Of a stretch of DNA of 64,000 nt, positions 49,545 through 59,909 are shown one piece after another (position 1 is the first letter of the stretch; each line of letters opens with the position of its first letter). Below the pieces are notes generated by a model. It was not told the DNA's origin, did not search any database, and saw only the letters and a program-made list of their open reading frames with translations. Origin of the DNA: Aliivibrio sp. 1S175 (lineage in GTDB: Bacteria; Pseudomonadota; Gammaproteobacteria; Enterobacterales; Vibrionaceae); the NCBI RefSeq assembly GCF_001690985.1, contig NZ_MAJS01000006.1:268145-332144 (forward strand), written 5' to 3'. Both the position numbers and the translations under genes were made by a program.

Positions 49545-50849
49545 TTAAATGACTTTCTGTTTTATTTTATAAATAAATGGGTATAAAAACATAATTCGGC
49601 CAAGGTAGAAGGCTGTAAATGCAAACCAAAGACCATGATTTCCCCACCAGTTCACAGTGAACATTAGCATCACTAAAAATAAGAATAGTGTAGCTAGGCT
49701 TGAATCTCTAACAGGTCGAGTTGTCCCCGTCCCTGTAAAAATACCGTAAGTAGTTAAGCCAAATCCAGCGACGAGTGGAAATATAATAAGCCAAGGTGCC
49801 ATTGTATGATAAAGCGTTATAAGTTCAATTTGATCGGTAAATAGCAGAATAAGGCTATTTCTGAATATGACAATTAGTAATGTAAGAAGAATAATGAACC
49901 CTGCAGTCCATTGAGCGTTGAGTTTTATTACTTGGTTGAACATTGCTTGATCTTTTTGACCTACGGATTTTCCTGCAAATACACTTGAGGCATTAGCAAT
50001 GCCATCAAACATATAGCTAATAATAAAAGTGATCTGCATTAAAATGGCATTAGTTGCTAAAACGTCAGTTCCAAGTTGAGAGCCTGTACGGGCGATCATA
50101 TTAAAAAATATTAAGATACAGACAGTGCGAATTAATAAATCAGAGTTAGATGATACGATTGCAGATAACTCTTTTTTATTGATCTTTGTGGATTGTAAAA
50201 ATGCAGATACAGGGATGTTACTTGTTTTCAGTACGATGGTTATTCCAATAATAAAGGTTGTGATTTGAGCAATTAAACTAGCGTAAGCGACGCCAGCGAC
50301 ACCAAGATCAAAGTAGAAAACAAAGATAACATCAAGCACGATATTTAGCAGGTTACCAAAAACCTGCGTATAGAGGGTCTCTTTTGCTTTTGCTTGCCCC
50401 ATTAACCATCCGATAATGGAATAGTTTATTAGAACGAAAGGGGCGCCATAAATTAGAATGCAAAAATACAAATGAGCTTGCTCAGCAACAAGGGGGTCTG
50501 GAGATATTACCCAAAGGGCTCCTTGCCAAATGAATGATTGGAAAATAATAAAGATGAAGCCGACAGATGCAGAAAGAATAAATGGCCTCATTAAGCTATT
50601 TATTAAACTCGATTGGCATCCTTTTCCTAAAGCTATTGCGCTTTGTCCTGTCGTACTGACACGAAAAAAGCCAAATAACCAATAGATGGTGTTCATGATA
50701 ACGGTGCCTATAGCCACGCCGCCAATTAATTCAGCAATGCCCATTTGCCCAATAACTGCAGTATCAACAGCACCTAATAAAGGTTGAGTGACAGTTGATA
50801 TAATGAATGGAAAGGCAATTTTAGAATAATCTTTGTGTGTTATAGTCAT
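49545..50849 (-). CDS. MATE-family efflux transporter (DinF-like)
   Basis: A 434-residue multidrug/toxic-compound exporter with 12 hydrophobic segments. The opening FPFIISTVTQPLLGAVDTAVIG closely resembles the DinF branch of MATE proteins. The ATG at 50849 is chosen because the first membrane segment begins 13 residues later, as in relatives; the frame extends 20 residues upstream (50909) and neither start has a good ribosome site. Substrate unknown. Same strand as the ABC operon downstream, likely separate. Confidence 0.85.
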   Translation of the reverse strand: MTITHKDYSKIAFPFIISTVTQPLLGAVDTAVIGQMGIAELIGGVAIGTVIMNTIYWLFGFFRVSTTGQSAIALGKGCQSSLINSLMRPFILSASVGFIFIIFQSFIWQGALWVISPDPLVAEQAHLYFCILIYGAPFVLINYSIIGWLMGQAKAKETLYTQVFGNLLNIVLDVIFVFYFDLGVAGVAYASLIAQITTFIIGITIVLKTSNIPVSAFLQSTKINKKELSAIVSSNSDLLIRTVCILIFFNMIARTGSQLGTDVLATNAILMQITFIISYMFDGIANASSVFAGKSVGQKDQAMFNQVIKLNAQWTAGFIILLTLLIVIFRNSLILLFTDQIELITLYHTMAPWLIIFPLVAGFGLTTYGIFTGTGTTRPVRDSSLATLFLFLVMLMFTVNWWGNHGLWFAFTAFYLGRIMFLYPFIYKIKQKVI

Positions 50850-51042
50850 GAAGTCTTGGTAGTGATAATCATTTTCATTAACGGTATCTCTTATTATTAA
50901 GCTTGTCATTAAATATTTTGTTAATTTTTGATAATAGCTATTAAGTTTCGTTATATTTAGGGATGTTACATGGGAAGTGTTGTAGGTATAACTTAGGTAT
51001 AGTGTTTACAAGTAGGAGGAAAAGGCATTAAAACGGCAAGTT

Positions 51043-51078
51043 AAATGGCCTCATATTTGAGTAAATATCAGACCATTT
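51043..51078. terminator. Probable bidirectional terminator
   Basis: AAATGG...ATATTT, loop GAGT, AAATAT...CCATTT with two internal mismatches and T-runs; follows the pilotin-like gene on the minus strand. Confidence 0.6.
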
Positions 51079-51088
51079 TTTATTTGTA

Positions 51089-51487
51089 TTACTCTTCTTC
51101 GGTTGGTTTACGATCTAAACACGACTGCTCATTAACAAAAATATCATTCTGTTTTTGACCTCTAGCATTACGAATAAGGTAGCGGTAAGCGACACCTTTT
51201 TTTAACACCGGGCGGATTTCTTTGCTTCCACAGTAAGTTGTAATGCTCTGTTCAATGATTTGATTTGTGCTAATCTCACCATTACCACTATCTAAAAATA
51301 TCATTTCAACCACTCCTTGTTTTTCTTTTACTTGAATTAGAGTGAGTGGGCCCATCTCTAAAGGAAGTGAACTCGCAAGGATACTGGCACGATAATCGGC
51401 AAGCATTTCTATTTCTTGTTGTTGTTCGTTAGAGGCACATCCAGAAAGAATGAGGACACTTAACGCTGTCAAAATAAGTTTTTTCAT
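51089..51487 (-). CDS. GspS/AspS-type pilotin-like lipoprotein
   Basis: A 132-residue lipoprotein: signal MKKLILTALSVLILSGC with Cys17, then a small mixed alpha/beta domain with two cysteines (TTYCGS and EQSCLD) placed as in Vibrio AspS, where they form a disulfide. SLPLEMGPLTLIQVK and YRYLIRNARGQ resemble that family. AspS escorts the type II secretin GspD to the outer membrane. No other T2SS gene is nearby, which is usual for this pilotin. Assignment is from remembered family features. Confidence 0.6.
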   Translation of the reverse strand: MKKLILTALSVLILSGCASNEQQQEIEMLADYRASILASSLPLEMGPLTLIQVKEKQGVVEMIFLDSGNGEISTNQIIEQSITTYCGSKEIRPVLKKGVAYRYLIRNARGQKQNDIFVNEQSCLDRKPTEEE

Positions 51488-51542
51488 TATAGTTCTTTAT
51501 GGTTTTTGAGCTTATATTTACTATAAATTCATATCATTAATA

Positions 51543-51845
51543 TTAAGCAGGAAGTACTTTTTTGAATGGTTTTACGATTACATCAGCGTAAACCCCTGCA
51601 TCAATATATGGGTCATTGTTAGCCCATTTTTTTGCAGCATCCAAAGAATCAAATTCTGCAATAACTGTTGAGCCTGTAAATCCAGCACTTCCTGGGTTTT
51701 CAGAATCAATTGCAGGCATGGGCCCTGCGACTAATAAACGGCCTTCATTTTGCAGTTGAGTAAGGCGCTCTAGATGTTTTTCTCGAACACTTAAACGACG
51801 TTCTAAGCTATTTTCAACATCTTGAGAAAAAATTACATACCACAT
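51543..51845 (-). CDS. yciI: YciI-like protein
   Basis: A 100-residue YCII-domain protein (dimeric alpha/beta ferredoxin-like barrel). [13 protein letters not shown], the conserved His in REKHLERL and AGPMPA, and the late NDPY are family hallmarks. E. coli YciI function is unproven. It sits beside yciA, as in enteric trp regions. An independent gene with its own start. Confidence 0.92.
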   Translation of the reverse strand: MWYVIFSQDVENSLERRLSVREKHLERLTQLQNEGRLLVAGPMPAIDSENPGSAGFTGSTVIAEFDSLDAAKKWANNDPYIDAGVYADVIVKPFKKVLPA

Positions 51846-51949
51846 AGTTGAATCCTTTTATTTTTTATCATCATTGATAGAGCCATCATAAAAAAAGCCC
51901 TAGCGATAAACCAGAGCTTTTTGATAATTAATAAGAAAAATTGTAATTA

Positions 51950-52360
51950 CTACGCACTTTTCGGAATTGGGCGCGGTTTTCCGCTTGAATCAATCGCAAC
52001 ATAGTTAAATGTGGCGTCACAGACCATAAAACGTTCGCCTACACCGTGCTCTTTTACCGGTTTAATCCATACTTCAAGGTTGATTGTCATGGATGTTCGA
52101 CCAATTTTTACACATTCGCCATAGCAACAGACTACATCACCTACTTTTACTGGTTTTTTGAAGGTAATACTAGAAACTGAGACGGTAACAATACGTCCAC
52201 CAGAGATCTCTTTAGCTAGGATCCCGCCAGCTAAATCGAGCTGAGACATAATCCATCCACCAAAAATGTCACCATTGGCATTGGTATCTGCTGGCATTGA
52301 AAGAGTACGTAAAAGGAGTTGGCCTTTAGGGGCTTGTCCAAGAGATGATGGGCTTGTCAA
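51950..52360 (-). CDS. yciA: Acyl-CoA thioesterase YciA
   Basis: A 136-residue hotdog-fold thioesterase that hydrolyses a wide range of acyl-CoAs. The catalytic region MPADTNANGDIFGGW and DVVCCYGECVKIG match the E. coli enzyme. The TTG at 52360 (peptide MTSPSS) is preferred: GGA lies 7 bases upstream and the protein then aligns end to end with E. coli YciA. The frame runs to 52447, but that stretch contains the yciB terminator. yciA itself is an attachment site for some Tn7-like elements; here it is intact. Confidence 0.85.
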   Translation of the reverse strand: MTSPSSLGQAPKGQLLLRTLSMPADTNANGDIFGGWIMSQLDLAGGILAKEISGGRIVTVSVSSITFKKPVKVGDVVCCYGECVKIGRTSMTINLEVWIKPVKEHGVGERFMVCDATFNYVAIDSSGKPRPIPKSA

Positions 52361-52421
52361 ATTGATTTCCAATACAGCTAAAAATGAAATTATGCTGAGT
52401 TTACCACAAAAAAATAGATAT

Positions 52422-52451
52422 AAAAAAACCGTGCTGTAAAACAGCACGGTT
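52422..52451 (-). terminator. Terminator of yciB
   Basis: On the minus strand AACCGTGCTGT, loop TTT, ACAGCACGGTT followed by T-run. It lies between yciB and yciA. Confidence 0.9.
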
Positions 52452-52551
52452 ATGATTATTTTTTAAGTATTAGGTCTTATTTATGGTGATTAAAAATCAA
52501 CGATTTAAATAATTTCTTGGCTAAATGAAGAATAAAAAAGGGAAATTAAGA

Positions 52552-53097
52552 TTACTCTTGTTCTTCTTTTTTCTCTTTTGGCATATGTTTATATACGTAC
52601 ATACCAGTAAATAAAGTATATAAGAAGGTTAGTCCAAGTAAACCAAATACCTTAAAGTTAACCCATACATCTAATGGCATTTCAAATGCCACGTATAAGT
52701 TGGCAATTGCACATACTGTGAAGAATAAGATCCAAGCGTAGTTGATCTTGTTCCATTGAGGATCAGTTAGCGTCACTTCTTTGCCTAGCATACCTTTAAT
52801 TACAGGTTTACCTATAATTTGAGAGACTAATAAACCCGCCGCAAAGACGCAGTATACGATGGTTACTTTCCACTTTATGAAGTTGTCATCATGTAAGAAG
52901 ATCGTCATGCCACCAAAGACGGTCACCATAAGAAAGGTGATTAGCTGCATTTTTTCAACTTTTTTATAAAGAACATAAGTCAAAACAAGTTGAACCGCTG
53001 TCGCTATGATAAGTGCGCCTGTTGCAGTGTAAATATCGTACATTTTGTACAGGGTAAAAAAGATAATCAGTGGGATAAAATCTAAAATCTGTTTCAT
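52552..53097 (-). CDS. yciB: Inner-membrane protein YciB (septation protein A family)
   Basis: A 181-residue membrane protein with five to six segments. [14 protein letters not shown] and KMYDIYTAT at the N-terminus are the IspZ/YciB signature, and [14 protein letters not shown] is near the end. It interacts with cell elongation and division proteins in E. coli and affects envelope integrity. ATG at 53097 gives the usual length; six additional residues from a TTG are unlikely. The C-terminal end is Lys/Glu-rich. Confidence 0.92.
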   Translation of the reverse strand: MKQILDFIPLIIFFTLYKMYDIYTATGALIIATAVQLVLTYVLYKKVEKMQLITFLMVTVFGGMTIFLHDDNFIKWKVTIVYCVFAAGLLVSQIIGKPVIKGMLGKEVTLTDPQWNKINYAWILFFTVCAIANLYVAFEMPLDVWVNFKVFGLLGLTFLYTLFTGMYVYKHMPKEKKEEQE

Positions 53098-53203
53098 ATT
53101 TATAGGTTGAGCCAATAATTAATTATGTAGCGAGTGTATCTAAAATTTACAGGGGAGGGAATCGCTAAAAATTGCTTGTTACATTTTATGCGTACTATTG
53201 GCT

Positions 53204-53260
53204 AAAAAGAAAAGCCAACTCATACGCTTTCAACTAGAAAGATCAAGTGTGAGTCGGCTT
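53204..53260 (-). terminator. Terminator of the symporter gene
   Basis: Arms 53212-53225 and 53247-53260 (AAGCC.ACTCA.AC with two mismatches), then TTTTCTTTTT on the minus strand. Confidence 0.7.
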
Positions 53261-53290
53261 AACGATATTTGATGTACGGACGTAATGAAT

Positions 53291-54541
53291 TTACGCTTCT
53301 TTATTTTCTGTCGTTGTTTCTACTGTGTCTTCAACCATTGAGTCAACAATTACGGCACACGCAGCATCTCCGGTAATATTGAGAGCAGTACGGATCATGT
53401 CAAAGATTCGGTCTAATGCGAATAGCAGTGGTAGACCTTCGATTGGAATACCAGCAGCAAGTAGTACCGCAACCACTAGGAAAGAGGGGCCAGGAACACC
53501 TGCTTGACCAACAGCACCCAGTGTTGATGTCACAATAATTGCTACATAAGCACCAATTGACAGATCAATGTTGAACAGTTGAGCAAAGAAGATAGCTACT
53601 AGACCGTAGTAAATTGCATTACCAGACATGTTGATGGTTGCGCCTAATGGCAGAACAAATGATGCGGTAGAGTTACGAACACCTAAGTCTTTCTCAACCG
53701 TTTCCATCGTCACAGGTAGGGTTGCCATTGAAGACGCGGTTGATAGCGCAACGGCTTGCGGTTTCTTCATTGCAATCAGGAATTTCTTTGCAGAGGTTTT
53801 GGTTAGAAGGCCAACCATTAGTGGGTAAGCAATAAAACCAAAAATTAGAATAGCTGCGATATAAACAATGAATAATTTAAACACCACCATTAGTGCGCCA
53901 AACCCAAACGTACCCACAGCTTCTGCCATTAAACCAAAGACACCTATTGGAGCAATGATCATTACTTTGTTAATCATCCACACCATGACATCTACAATAG
54001 CATTTACTGCATTGAGCATTGGTTCGCGGCGTTTCTTTTCTAATTTAGAAAGACCAATACCAAAAAATAAGCAGAAAACGAGAATTTGCAAAATGTTTGC
54101 TTCATTTAGTGATTGAAAAACGTTGGTTGGGATCATGCCTGTGATGGTTGCCCAGAACGTTGGAAGCTCTCCTTTTGCTGCATAGGCAGAAGAGAACATG
54201 CCTTCAACACCGGAAACATCAATTCCCTTACCAGGTTCGAAAACCTCGCCCATAAATAGAGCTAATGCAACAGCCAGTGCAGAAGTGATTCCGAAATAAC
54301 TTAATGTTGTAAAACCCACTTTACCTGCATTACTGCTATTACCTAGCCCAGCAGCACCAGAGATTAAAGCAACAGCAACCAGTGGGATCACTAGCATTTT
54401 TATTAGGTTAATGAAAATCGTACCTAATGGAGCAAACATAGCGGCAGATTGGCCCATTGTTGCACCAACCATGGTACCTACGATCATGGCTATAACGACT
54501 TGAACGCCAATATTGTTGAGAAGCCCTTTTTTCTGTAACAA
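53291..54541 (-). CDS. Dicarboxylate/amino-acid:cation symporter (DAACS family)
   Basis: A 416-residue glutamate-transporter-fold protein, eight segments plus two re-entrant hairpins. HP1 has the serine-rich STASSMATLP. The segment-8 binding motif DRIFDMIRTALNITGD keeps the Asp and Arg that grip acidic amino acids or dicarboxylates in the family. The segment-7 NMDGT motif is changed to NMSGN, which could alter cation coupling. TTG start at 54541 fits GAGG upstream (54548-54553). Likely import of aspartate, glutamate or C4-dicarboxylates; not certain. Confidence 0.88.
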   Translation of the reverse strand: MLQKKGLLNNIGVQVVIAMIVGTMVGATMGQSAAMFAPLGTIFINLIKMLVIPLVAVALISGAAGLGNSSNAGKVGFTTLSYFGITSALAVALALFMGEVFEPGKGIDVSGVEGMFSSAYAAKGELPTFWATITGMIPTNVFQSLNEANILQILVFCLFFGIGLSKLEKKRREPMLNAVNAIVDVMVWMINKVMIIAPIGVFGLMAEAVGTFGFGALMVVFKLFIVYIAAILIFGFIAYPLMVGLLTKTSAKKFLIAMKKPQAVALSTASSMATLPVTMETVEKDLGVRNSTASFVLPLGATINMSGNAIYYGLVAIFFAQLFNIDLSIGAYVAIIVTSTLGAVGQAGVPGPSFLVVAVLLAAGIPIEGLPLLFALDRIFDMIRTALNITGDAACAVIVDSMVEDTVETTTENKEA

Positions 54542-54567
54542 TTTATTTACCTCTATTCTATTTTTTA

Positions 54568-54594
54568 AACAAGGTGCAACTTGTACACCTTGTT
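54568..54594. repeat. Inverted repeat in the symporter upstream region
   Basis: AACAAGGTG (54568-54576) and CACCTTGTT (54586-54594) pair around nine bases, about 27 bases before the symporter start. Related words TGTTGTACA (54629-54637) and TGTTGCACA (54662-54670) stand further upstream. It may be an operator or a leader hairpin. Confidence 0.4.
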
Positions 54595-54803
54595 AAAAAT
54601 GTATTTATTAGTTAAATATCTTGGAGGGTGTTGTACACTTAAAATTTACATCTAGCAACACTGTTGCACAATGGGTTTAAAGTTACGCGGTTTTTGTAGG
54701 TTGTTTGTTTCTTTTTTGTGCGCATTTACATGTTTAATTACGAACGTGGCTTGCTCAGTCTAATTAATATTTAACGTATTAAAATTGCAAAGGACAATTG
54801 GAA

Positions 54804-54834
54804 GAAAAAAAAAGAGCCTACAGAAGGCTCTTTT
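54804..54834 (-). terminator. trp operon terminator
   Basis: On the minus strand AAGAGCCTT, loop CTGT, AGGCTCTT, then nine T, 24 bases after trpA. Confidence 0.95.
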
Positions 54835-54857
54835 GGAATGGGGTAAGATGTTAGATG

Positions 54858-55664
54858 TTATTTTTGTGTTGCCGCTTTCATCGATGAAGTAAACGTTGAA
54901 AGAGCCTCAAGTAAAGCGGCTGGATTATGTTGATTCTGTTCAATGATCTTTACGGTCGCTGAGCCTGAAATAGCCCCCGCAGCACCAGCTTTAATCGCTT
55001 CTTCTACCTGAGATGGTTCTGAAATACCAAAACCTAAGATAGCAGGTGGTGCATCAAATTGGTTTAAGCGCTCTAATAGTTGAGCAACAGGCATACCTGC
55101 TTTGGTTTCTGCACCGGTAACACCAGCACGAGAAAGAAGGTAAGTGTAGCCACCACCTAATTTAGCAACGGTTTCTAACGTTTCATCTGATGCAGATGGT
55201 GGAGCTATAAAGATAGGGTGAACATTATGCTTGAGTGCACTTGCTCTAAATTCTTCAGACTCATTGGTTGGTACATCTGCAATCAAAACAGAATCCACAC
55301 CGGCTTGTTGGCATTTAGCGTAGAAAGTATCAATGCCATTTGCGAACACAAGGTTAGCGTAAACCAATAGACCAATTGGGGTATCAGGGTATTTAGCTCG
55401 GATCCTTGCGATTAAATCAAAACATACGACAGGCGTTGTTTTACTGTTTAATGCACGGATGTTTGCACCTTGAATTGTTGGACCATCCGCTAAGGGATCA
55501 GAAAATGGGAGCCCTAATTCAAGTGCATCTGCACCTGATTCAATTAAGGTTTCCATGATCTGGTAAGACAGCTCAGGGTTTGGATCGCCAATCGTTACAA
55601 AAGGAACAAAGGCACCTTGGTTTTTGTCTGCTAATTTAGCAAAGAGGTCTTGATAACGATCCAT
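54858..55664 (-). CDS. trpA: Tryptophan synthase alpha chain
   Basis: A 268-residue (beta/alpha)8 subunit that cleaves indole-glycerol phosphate to indole, which tunnels to TrpB. Catalytic Glu in [16 protein letters not shown] and the Asp of that motif, plus SRAGVTGAE and the phosphate site GFGIS, are visible. Its ATG overlaps the trpB stop by one base (TAATG), coupling the two subunits. Last gene of the operon. Confidence 0.97.
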   Translation of the reverse strand: MDRYQDLFAKLADKNQGAFVPFVTIGDPNPELSYQIMETLIESGADALELGLPFSDPLADGPTIQGANIRALNSKTTPVVCFDLIARIRAKYPDTPIGLLVYANLVFANGIDTFYAKCQQAGVDSVLIADVPTNESEEFRASALKHNVHPIFIAPPSASDETLETVAKLGGGYTYLLSRAGVTGAETKAGMPVAQLLERLNQFDAPPAILGFGISEPSQVEEAIKAGAAGAISGSATVKIIEQNQHNPAALLEALSTFTSSMKAATQK

Positions 55665-56854
55665 TAGATTTCTCCCTTTTCTTTTAGAATGTCATGAACA
55701 GTGAAAATGTCTTTGTCACCACGACCTGATAGGTTAACAACTAACAGCTGTTCTTTTTCTGGTTCAGCATGGGCTAGCTGAAGTGCATAAGCCAGAGCGT
55801 GAGACGATTCTAATGCAGGAATAATACCTTCGCCTTTTGCTAAGATTTGGAATGCTTCTAGTGCTTCATCATCGGTCACTGACCCATATTCAGCACGGCC
55901 AATGGCATTCAAATGCGCGTGTTGTGGACCAACCGATGGGAAATCAAGCCCAGCAGAGACAGAGTAAGATTCTTCAATTTGACCATGTTCATCTTGCATC
56001 AATGGCGCTTTCATACCAAAGAAGATACCCGTTTTACCATGCTTAAGTGGCGCGCCATGTTGGTCGGTATCAATGCCTTTACCTGCTGGTTCGACACCAA
56101 TCAATCTTACATTTTCTTCTTCAATGAAATCCGCAAACATACCAATGGCGTTTGAACCACCACCAACACAAGCAATAACCGCGTCAGGCAGACGGCCTTC
56201 ACGAGCAAGGATCTGCATTTTTGTTTCTTCGCCAATCATACGTTGGAAATCACGAACAATGGTTGGGAATGGGTGAGGGCCAGCTGCTGTCCCTAATAGG
56301 TAATGCGCAGTTTCATAAGTTGCAGACCAGTCACGTAGTGCTTCATTACAGGCGTCTTTTAGCGTTGATGAACCTGAATGAACAGGGATCACTGTCGCCC
56401 CCATTAATTCCATGCGGAATACATTCGGGCTTTGACGTTCAATATCTTTAGCGCCCATGTAAACACGACATTTTAAGCCAAGTAGAGCACAAGCAAGAGC
56501 AGTCGCAACGCCGTGTTGGCCAGCCCCCGTTTCAGCGATGATCTCTTTTTTACCCATACGTAAAGCGAGCAGCGCTTGACCTAATACTTGGTTAGTTTTG
56601 TGAGCGCCACCGTGCAGTAAATCTTCACGCTTTAGGTACAGTTTAGTTTTAGTACCCTTGGTTAGGTTACGACAAAGCGTAAGTGCAGTAGGACGACCTG
56701 CGTATTCTTGCAGTAACGTCATAAACTCAGCGCGGAAATCTTCATCTGCTTGAGCATCAATAAAGGCTTGCTCAAGTTGGTCCAATGCAGGTACTAAAAT
56801 TTGTGGAACGTATTGACCACCATATTCACCGAAGTAGGCATCTAATTTTGCCAT
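55664..56854 (-). CDS. trpB: Tryptophan synthase beta chain
   Basis: A 396-residue pyridoxal-phosphate enzyme that condenses indole with serine. The cofactor lysine is in [11 protein letters not shown], the phosphate loop in [10 protein letters not shown], and the catalytic Glu in AETGAGQHG. Starts at 56854 ([17 protein letters not shown]) with GGAAAA upstream; a frame 28 residues longer overlaps the trpCF gene and is rejected. Confidence 0.97.
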   Translation of the reverse strand: MAKLDAYFGEYGGQYVPQILVPALDQLEQAFIDAQADEDFRAEFMTLLQEYAGRPTALTLCRNLTKGTKTKLYLKREDLLHGGAHKTNQVLGQALLALRMGKKEIIAETGAGQHGVATALACALLGLKCRVYMGAKDIERQSPNVFRMELMGATVIPVHSGSSTLKDACNEALRDWSATYETAHYLLGTAAGPHPFPTIVRDFQRMIGEETKMQILAREGRLPDAVIACVGGGSNAIGMFADFIEEENVRLIGVEPAGKGIDTDQHGAPLKHGKTGIFFGMKAPLMQDEHGQIEESYSVSAGLDFPSVGPQHAHLNAIGRAEYGSVTDDEALEAFQILAKGEGIIPALESSHALAYALQLAHAEPEKEQLLVVNLSGRGDKDIFTVHDILKEKGEI

Positions 56855-56864
56855 GATATTTTCC

Positions 56865-58277
56865 TTAATAATCTCGTAATGCGCTAAATACGGCGCGTAA
56901 TTTTTTGTGATCTTTTTTACCTGGTTCCGATTCGACACCAGAGTTGAAATCTAATCCGTAACAACCAAGTTGTGCTGCTTGTTTGGTATTGTCTAGTGAT
57001 AAACCACCGGCGAGCATAATGTTGTTATGTGGTAGTTTACTCCAATCAAAACTAACGCCAGTCCCGCCTGCTTGAGTGCCTACTTTACAATCTACCAACA
57101 CTTTATCAGCAAGACTTTGAGGAAGGGAAATGCTTTGTGCGTCATCTGACACAGAAATAACATTCCACACTTGGCAACCACTTGGTAGCTGTTGTTTTAG
57201 CTCTGCAATGTATTCTTCACTTTCAGAGCCATGCAATTGAACCACCGCAAGAGATAGTTCATTCGCTCGTTGTGCAACAGTAGACACTGTATCGTTTTGG
57301 AAAACGCCTACATAATTCAACGTGGTTGCTTGAGTAATTGCTTTAGCTGTATCTATTGATACATAACGAGGGGACTTTTCTACAAAGATTAATCCGCCAT
57401 ACACTGCACCTGAATCATAGACGGCTTTTGCATCTTCAATAGAACTCAAGCCACAGACTTTGTTTTCACCTAGAATCACTTTTCGTGCTGCTAGTTCTAG
57501 GTTTTCTTCTGCCATTAATGAGCTGCCAATTAAAAAGCCTGTTGCGTGTTTTGCTAGATCTTTTACTTGCTGATGGTTATAGATACCAGACTCAGAAATA
57601 ATGGTTGTGCCTTTTGGCAGTAGCGGTGCAAGCTCTTTAGTGCGGTTCAAATCAGTGGATAAATCACGTAGATTACGGTTGTTAATGCCGATCACTTGCG
57701 CTTCTAATGCGACCGCTCGGTGTAACTCTTCTTCATTACTGACTTCAGTGAGTACACCCATGCCAAATGAATGAGCAACTTCTGCAAGCTCTTTGTATTC
57801 TTCATCGTTAAGCACTGAAAGCATGAGTAGAATTGCATCTGCACCGTAATGGCGAGCTAAATAGACTTGGTATGCATCAATCATAAAATCTTTGCACAGA
57901 ATAGGCTGATTAACTTGGTCACGAATAATGGGTAAGAAATCAAAACTGCCTTGGAAATACTTTTCGTCCGTTAACACAGAAATAGCACTGGCGTGTTTGT
58001 TGTAGACTGAAGCAATGTAGTTAAGATCAAAATCTTGTCGGATTAATCCTTTTGATGGCGATGCTTTTTTACATTCCAGAATAAACTCAGTTTTGCCTGT
58101 TTTTAATGCTTGGTAAAAACTGCGATCAGAGCTAGTTAGGCCATTCTTAAAGGTATCAAGAGGCTGTGTTTCTTTGCGCTCATTTATCCAAATTGCTTTA
58201 TCTTTGACAATTTTTACAAGCACTTCAGCCATTTGGGTATTTTCTACTGAGATGTGCTCAGACAATTGTTGTGTCAT
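56865..58277 (-). CDS. trpCF: Bifunctional indole-glycerol-phosphate synthase / phosphoribosylanthranilate isomerase
   Basis: A 470-residue fusion as in enteric bacteria. The TrpC half (about 1-265) has [19 protein letters not shown] and the late ISESGIY. The TrpF half (about 270-470) has KVCGLSS with the catalytic Cys, VQLHGSE and AGGLSLDNT. It performs two consecutive steps of the pathway. Starts 5 bases after trpD and ends 10 bases before trpB. Confidence 0.97.
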   Translation of the reverse strand: MTQQLSEHISVENTQMAEVLVKIVKDKAIWINERKETQPLDTFKNGLTSSDRSFYQALKTGKTEFILECKKASPSKGLIRQDFDLNYIASVYNKHASAISVLTDEKYFQGSFDFLPIIRDQVNQPILCKDFMIDAYQVYLARHYGADAILLMLSVLNDEEYKELAEVAHSFGMGVLTEVSNEEELHRAVALEAQVIGINNRNLRDLSTDLNRTKELAPLLPKGTTIISESGIYNHQQVKDLAKHATGFLIGSSLMAEENLELAARKVILGENKVCGLSSIEDAKAVYDSGAVYGGLIFVEKSPRYVSIDTAKAITQATTLNYVGVFQNDTVSTVAQRANELSLAVVQLHGSESEEYIAELKQQLPSGCQVWNVISVSDDAQSISLPQSLADKVLVDCKVGTQAGGTGVSFDWSKLPHNNIMLAGGLSLDNTKQAAQLGCYGLDFNSGVESEPGKKDHKKLRAVFSALRDY

Positions 58278-58282
58278 CTTTA

Positions 58283-59290
58283 TTATCCTCGTGCAGCCAG
58301 TTGTTGAACTAGCTCAAATGCTTTACCTGAGTTCATCGCATCAATGGCTTTTTGTGCATTGGCTTTTAAATCTTCATGACCAAACAGACGCATTAATAGT
58401 GAAACATTAACTGCAATAGCGCCCAGCTGAGCGTCAGTCCCCTTACCTGTCAGAATATCAGTAATAATCGCTCTGTTTTCTTCTGGCTCTCCGCCTTTAA
58501 TTGATTCAAGCGGATGCGTGTCTAAACCAAAATCTTCAGGCGTTAATGTGTACTCTTTGATCTCGCCATCAATAATTTCTGCAACGGTGGTTGGGCCGTG
58601 AATGGCAACCTCATCTAAACCAGAACCAAAGACAACCGCTGCGCGTTTCATTCCCATATTCACCATGGTTTCTGCGATAGGGCGAACCAGAGACTCATCG
58701 TATACGCCCATTAATTCAATGTTTGGACGAGCAGGGTTGATTAAAGGACCAAGAATATTAAAGATGGTGCGTGTTTTCATGGTTTGACGAATTGGCATCG
58801 CGTGTCGAACACCACCGTGATAGTGAGGCGCAAATAAGAAAGCAACGCCTAAATCATCAACCGCTTTTCGTGTGTCTTCTGCTGACATGGCTAAATTAAT
58901 ACCAAATGAATCTAATAAGTCAGAAGATCCTGATTTACTTGATACACCACGGTTGCCGTGTTTTGCGATTTTTAATCCACAGGCTGCTGCCACAAAGGCT
59001 GCTGTGGTGGATATATTTATCGTATTTGAACCATCACCACCGGTACCAACAATGTCTGCGAAATCATAATCAGGGCGAGGAAATTCATTGGCATTATCAA
59101 GCAGTGCTTTAGCTGCGCCTGCAATTTCGTTAGGCGTTTCGCCTTTTATTTTCAAACAGGTTAGGGCTGCGGTAAGTAGAATAGGATCTAACTCACCTTT
59201 AATTATTGCATCAAAAAGGACTTGGCTTTCCGCTTCTGAAAGAGAAATTTGGTCGTATAATTTAGTAAAAATGGCTTCAATTTGAGTCAT
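58283..59290 (-). CDS. trpD: Anthranilate phosphoribosyltransferase
   Basis: A 335-residue PRPP-dependent transferase. GTGGDGSNTINIST (PRPP loop), KHGNRGVSSKSGSSD and NILGPLINPA are all present, so activity is expected. Separate from trpG, unlike the trpGD fusion of E. coli. It follows trpG by 10 bases. Confidence 0.97.
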   Translation of the reverse strand: MTQIEAIFTKLYDQISLSEAESQVLFDAIIKGELDPILLTAALTCLKIKGETPNEIAGAAKALLDNANEFPRPDYDFADIVGTGGDGSNTINISTTAAFVAAACGLKIAKHGNRGVSSKSGSSDLLDSFGINLAMSAEDTRKAVDDLGVAFLFAPHYHGGVRHAMPIRQTMKTRTIFNILGPLINPARPNIELMGVYDESLVRPIAETMVNMGMKRAAVVFGSGLDEVAIHGPTTVAEIIDGEIKEYTLTPEDFGLDTHPLESIKGGEPEENRAIITDILTGKGTDAQLGAIAVNVSLLMRLFGHEDLKANAQKAIDAMNSGKAFELVQQLAARG

Positions 59291-59300
59291 GCGAATATCC

Positions 59301-59909
59301 TTATTCTTTATTATCTGAACGGCTTGAATCTAAATTTAAAGCCCAGTTTAATGTATTAATTAGTAGCTCAGCGCCTTGCGTCGTTAAAATGGATTCAGGG
59401 TGAAATTGGAACCCACACACTTTGTCTTCTTCTTGGATCACCGCCATGACTAAATCATCAACGGTTGCGGTAATGGTTAATTTATCGGTTACCTTTGTTG
59501 CCACCAAAGAGTGGTAACGTGCAATAGAAAGTGGATTTGGTAACCCATCAAAAATAGCGTGTTGGTTATGGCTCATCATTGCAGATTTACCATGAACGAT
59601 TTCACCAGCACCTGCAACTGTCCCATCATACGCTTCTACAATCGCTTGATGACCAAGACAAATCCCAATCATAGGTACTTTGCCTTTTAAGCGTTGAATG
59701 ACTTCAGGCATACAGCCTGCCTCGGATGGCGCGCCTGGTCCTGGAGATAGTACAACTACCGGATTTTCTAGTTTATTTACCGCCTCTTCAAAAGCCACGG
59801 CTGACAAACTATTTCGATAAATAGTGACTGGGTAACCAAGGGAGCGAAATTGATCAACCAAGTTATAAGTAAAGGAGTCGAAATTATCGAGTAATACAAT
59901 ATGAGCCAT
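59301..59909 (-). CDS. trpG: Anthranilate synthase glutaminase subunit
   Basis: A 202-residue class I amidotransferase supplying ammonia to TrpE. Nucleophile Cys in [18 protein letters not shown]-terminus and His/Glu in FQFHPES are intact. Start overlaps the trpE stop by one base (TAATG). Confidence 0.97.
   Translation of the reverse strand: MAHIVLLDNFDSFTYNLVDQFRSLGYPVTIYRNSLSAVAFEEAVNKLENPVVVLSPGPGAPSEAGCMPEVIQRLKGKVPMIGICLGHQAIVEAYDGTVAGAGEIVHGKSAMMSHNQHAIFDGLPNPLSIARYHSLVATKVTDKLTITATVDDLVMAVIQEEDKVCGFQFHPESILTTQGAELLINTLNWALNLDSSRSDNKE

Noticed and set aside
52361-52447. N-terminal extension of yciA
   Set aside because: It includes the yciB terminator hairpin and encodes residues unlike any YciA N-terminus.
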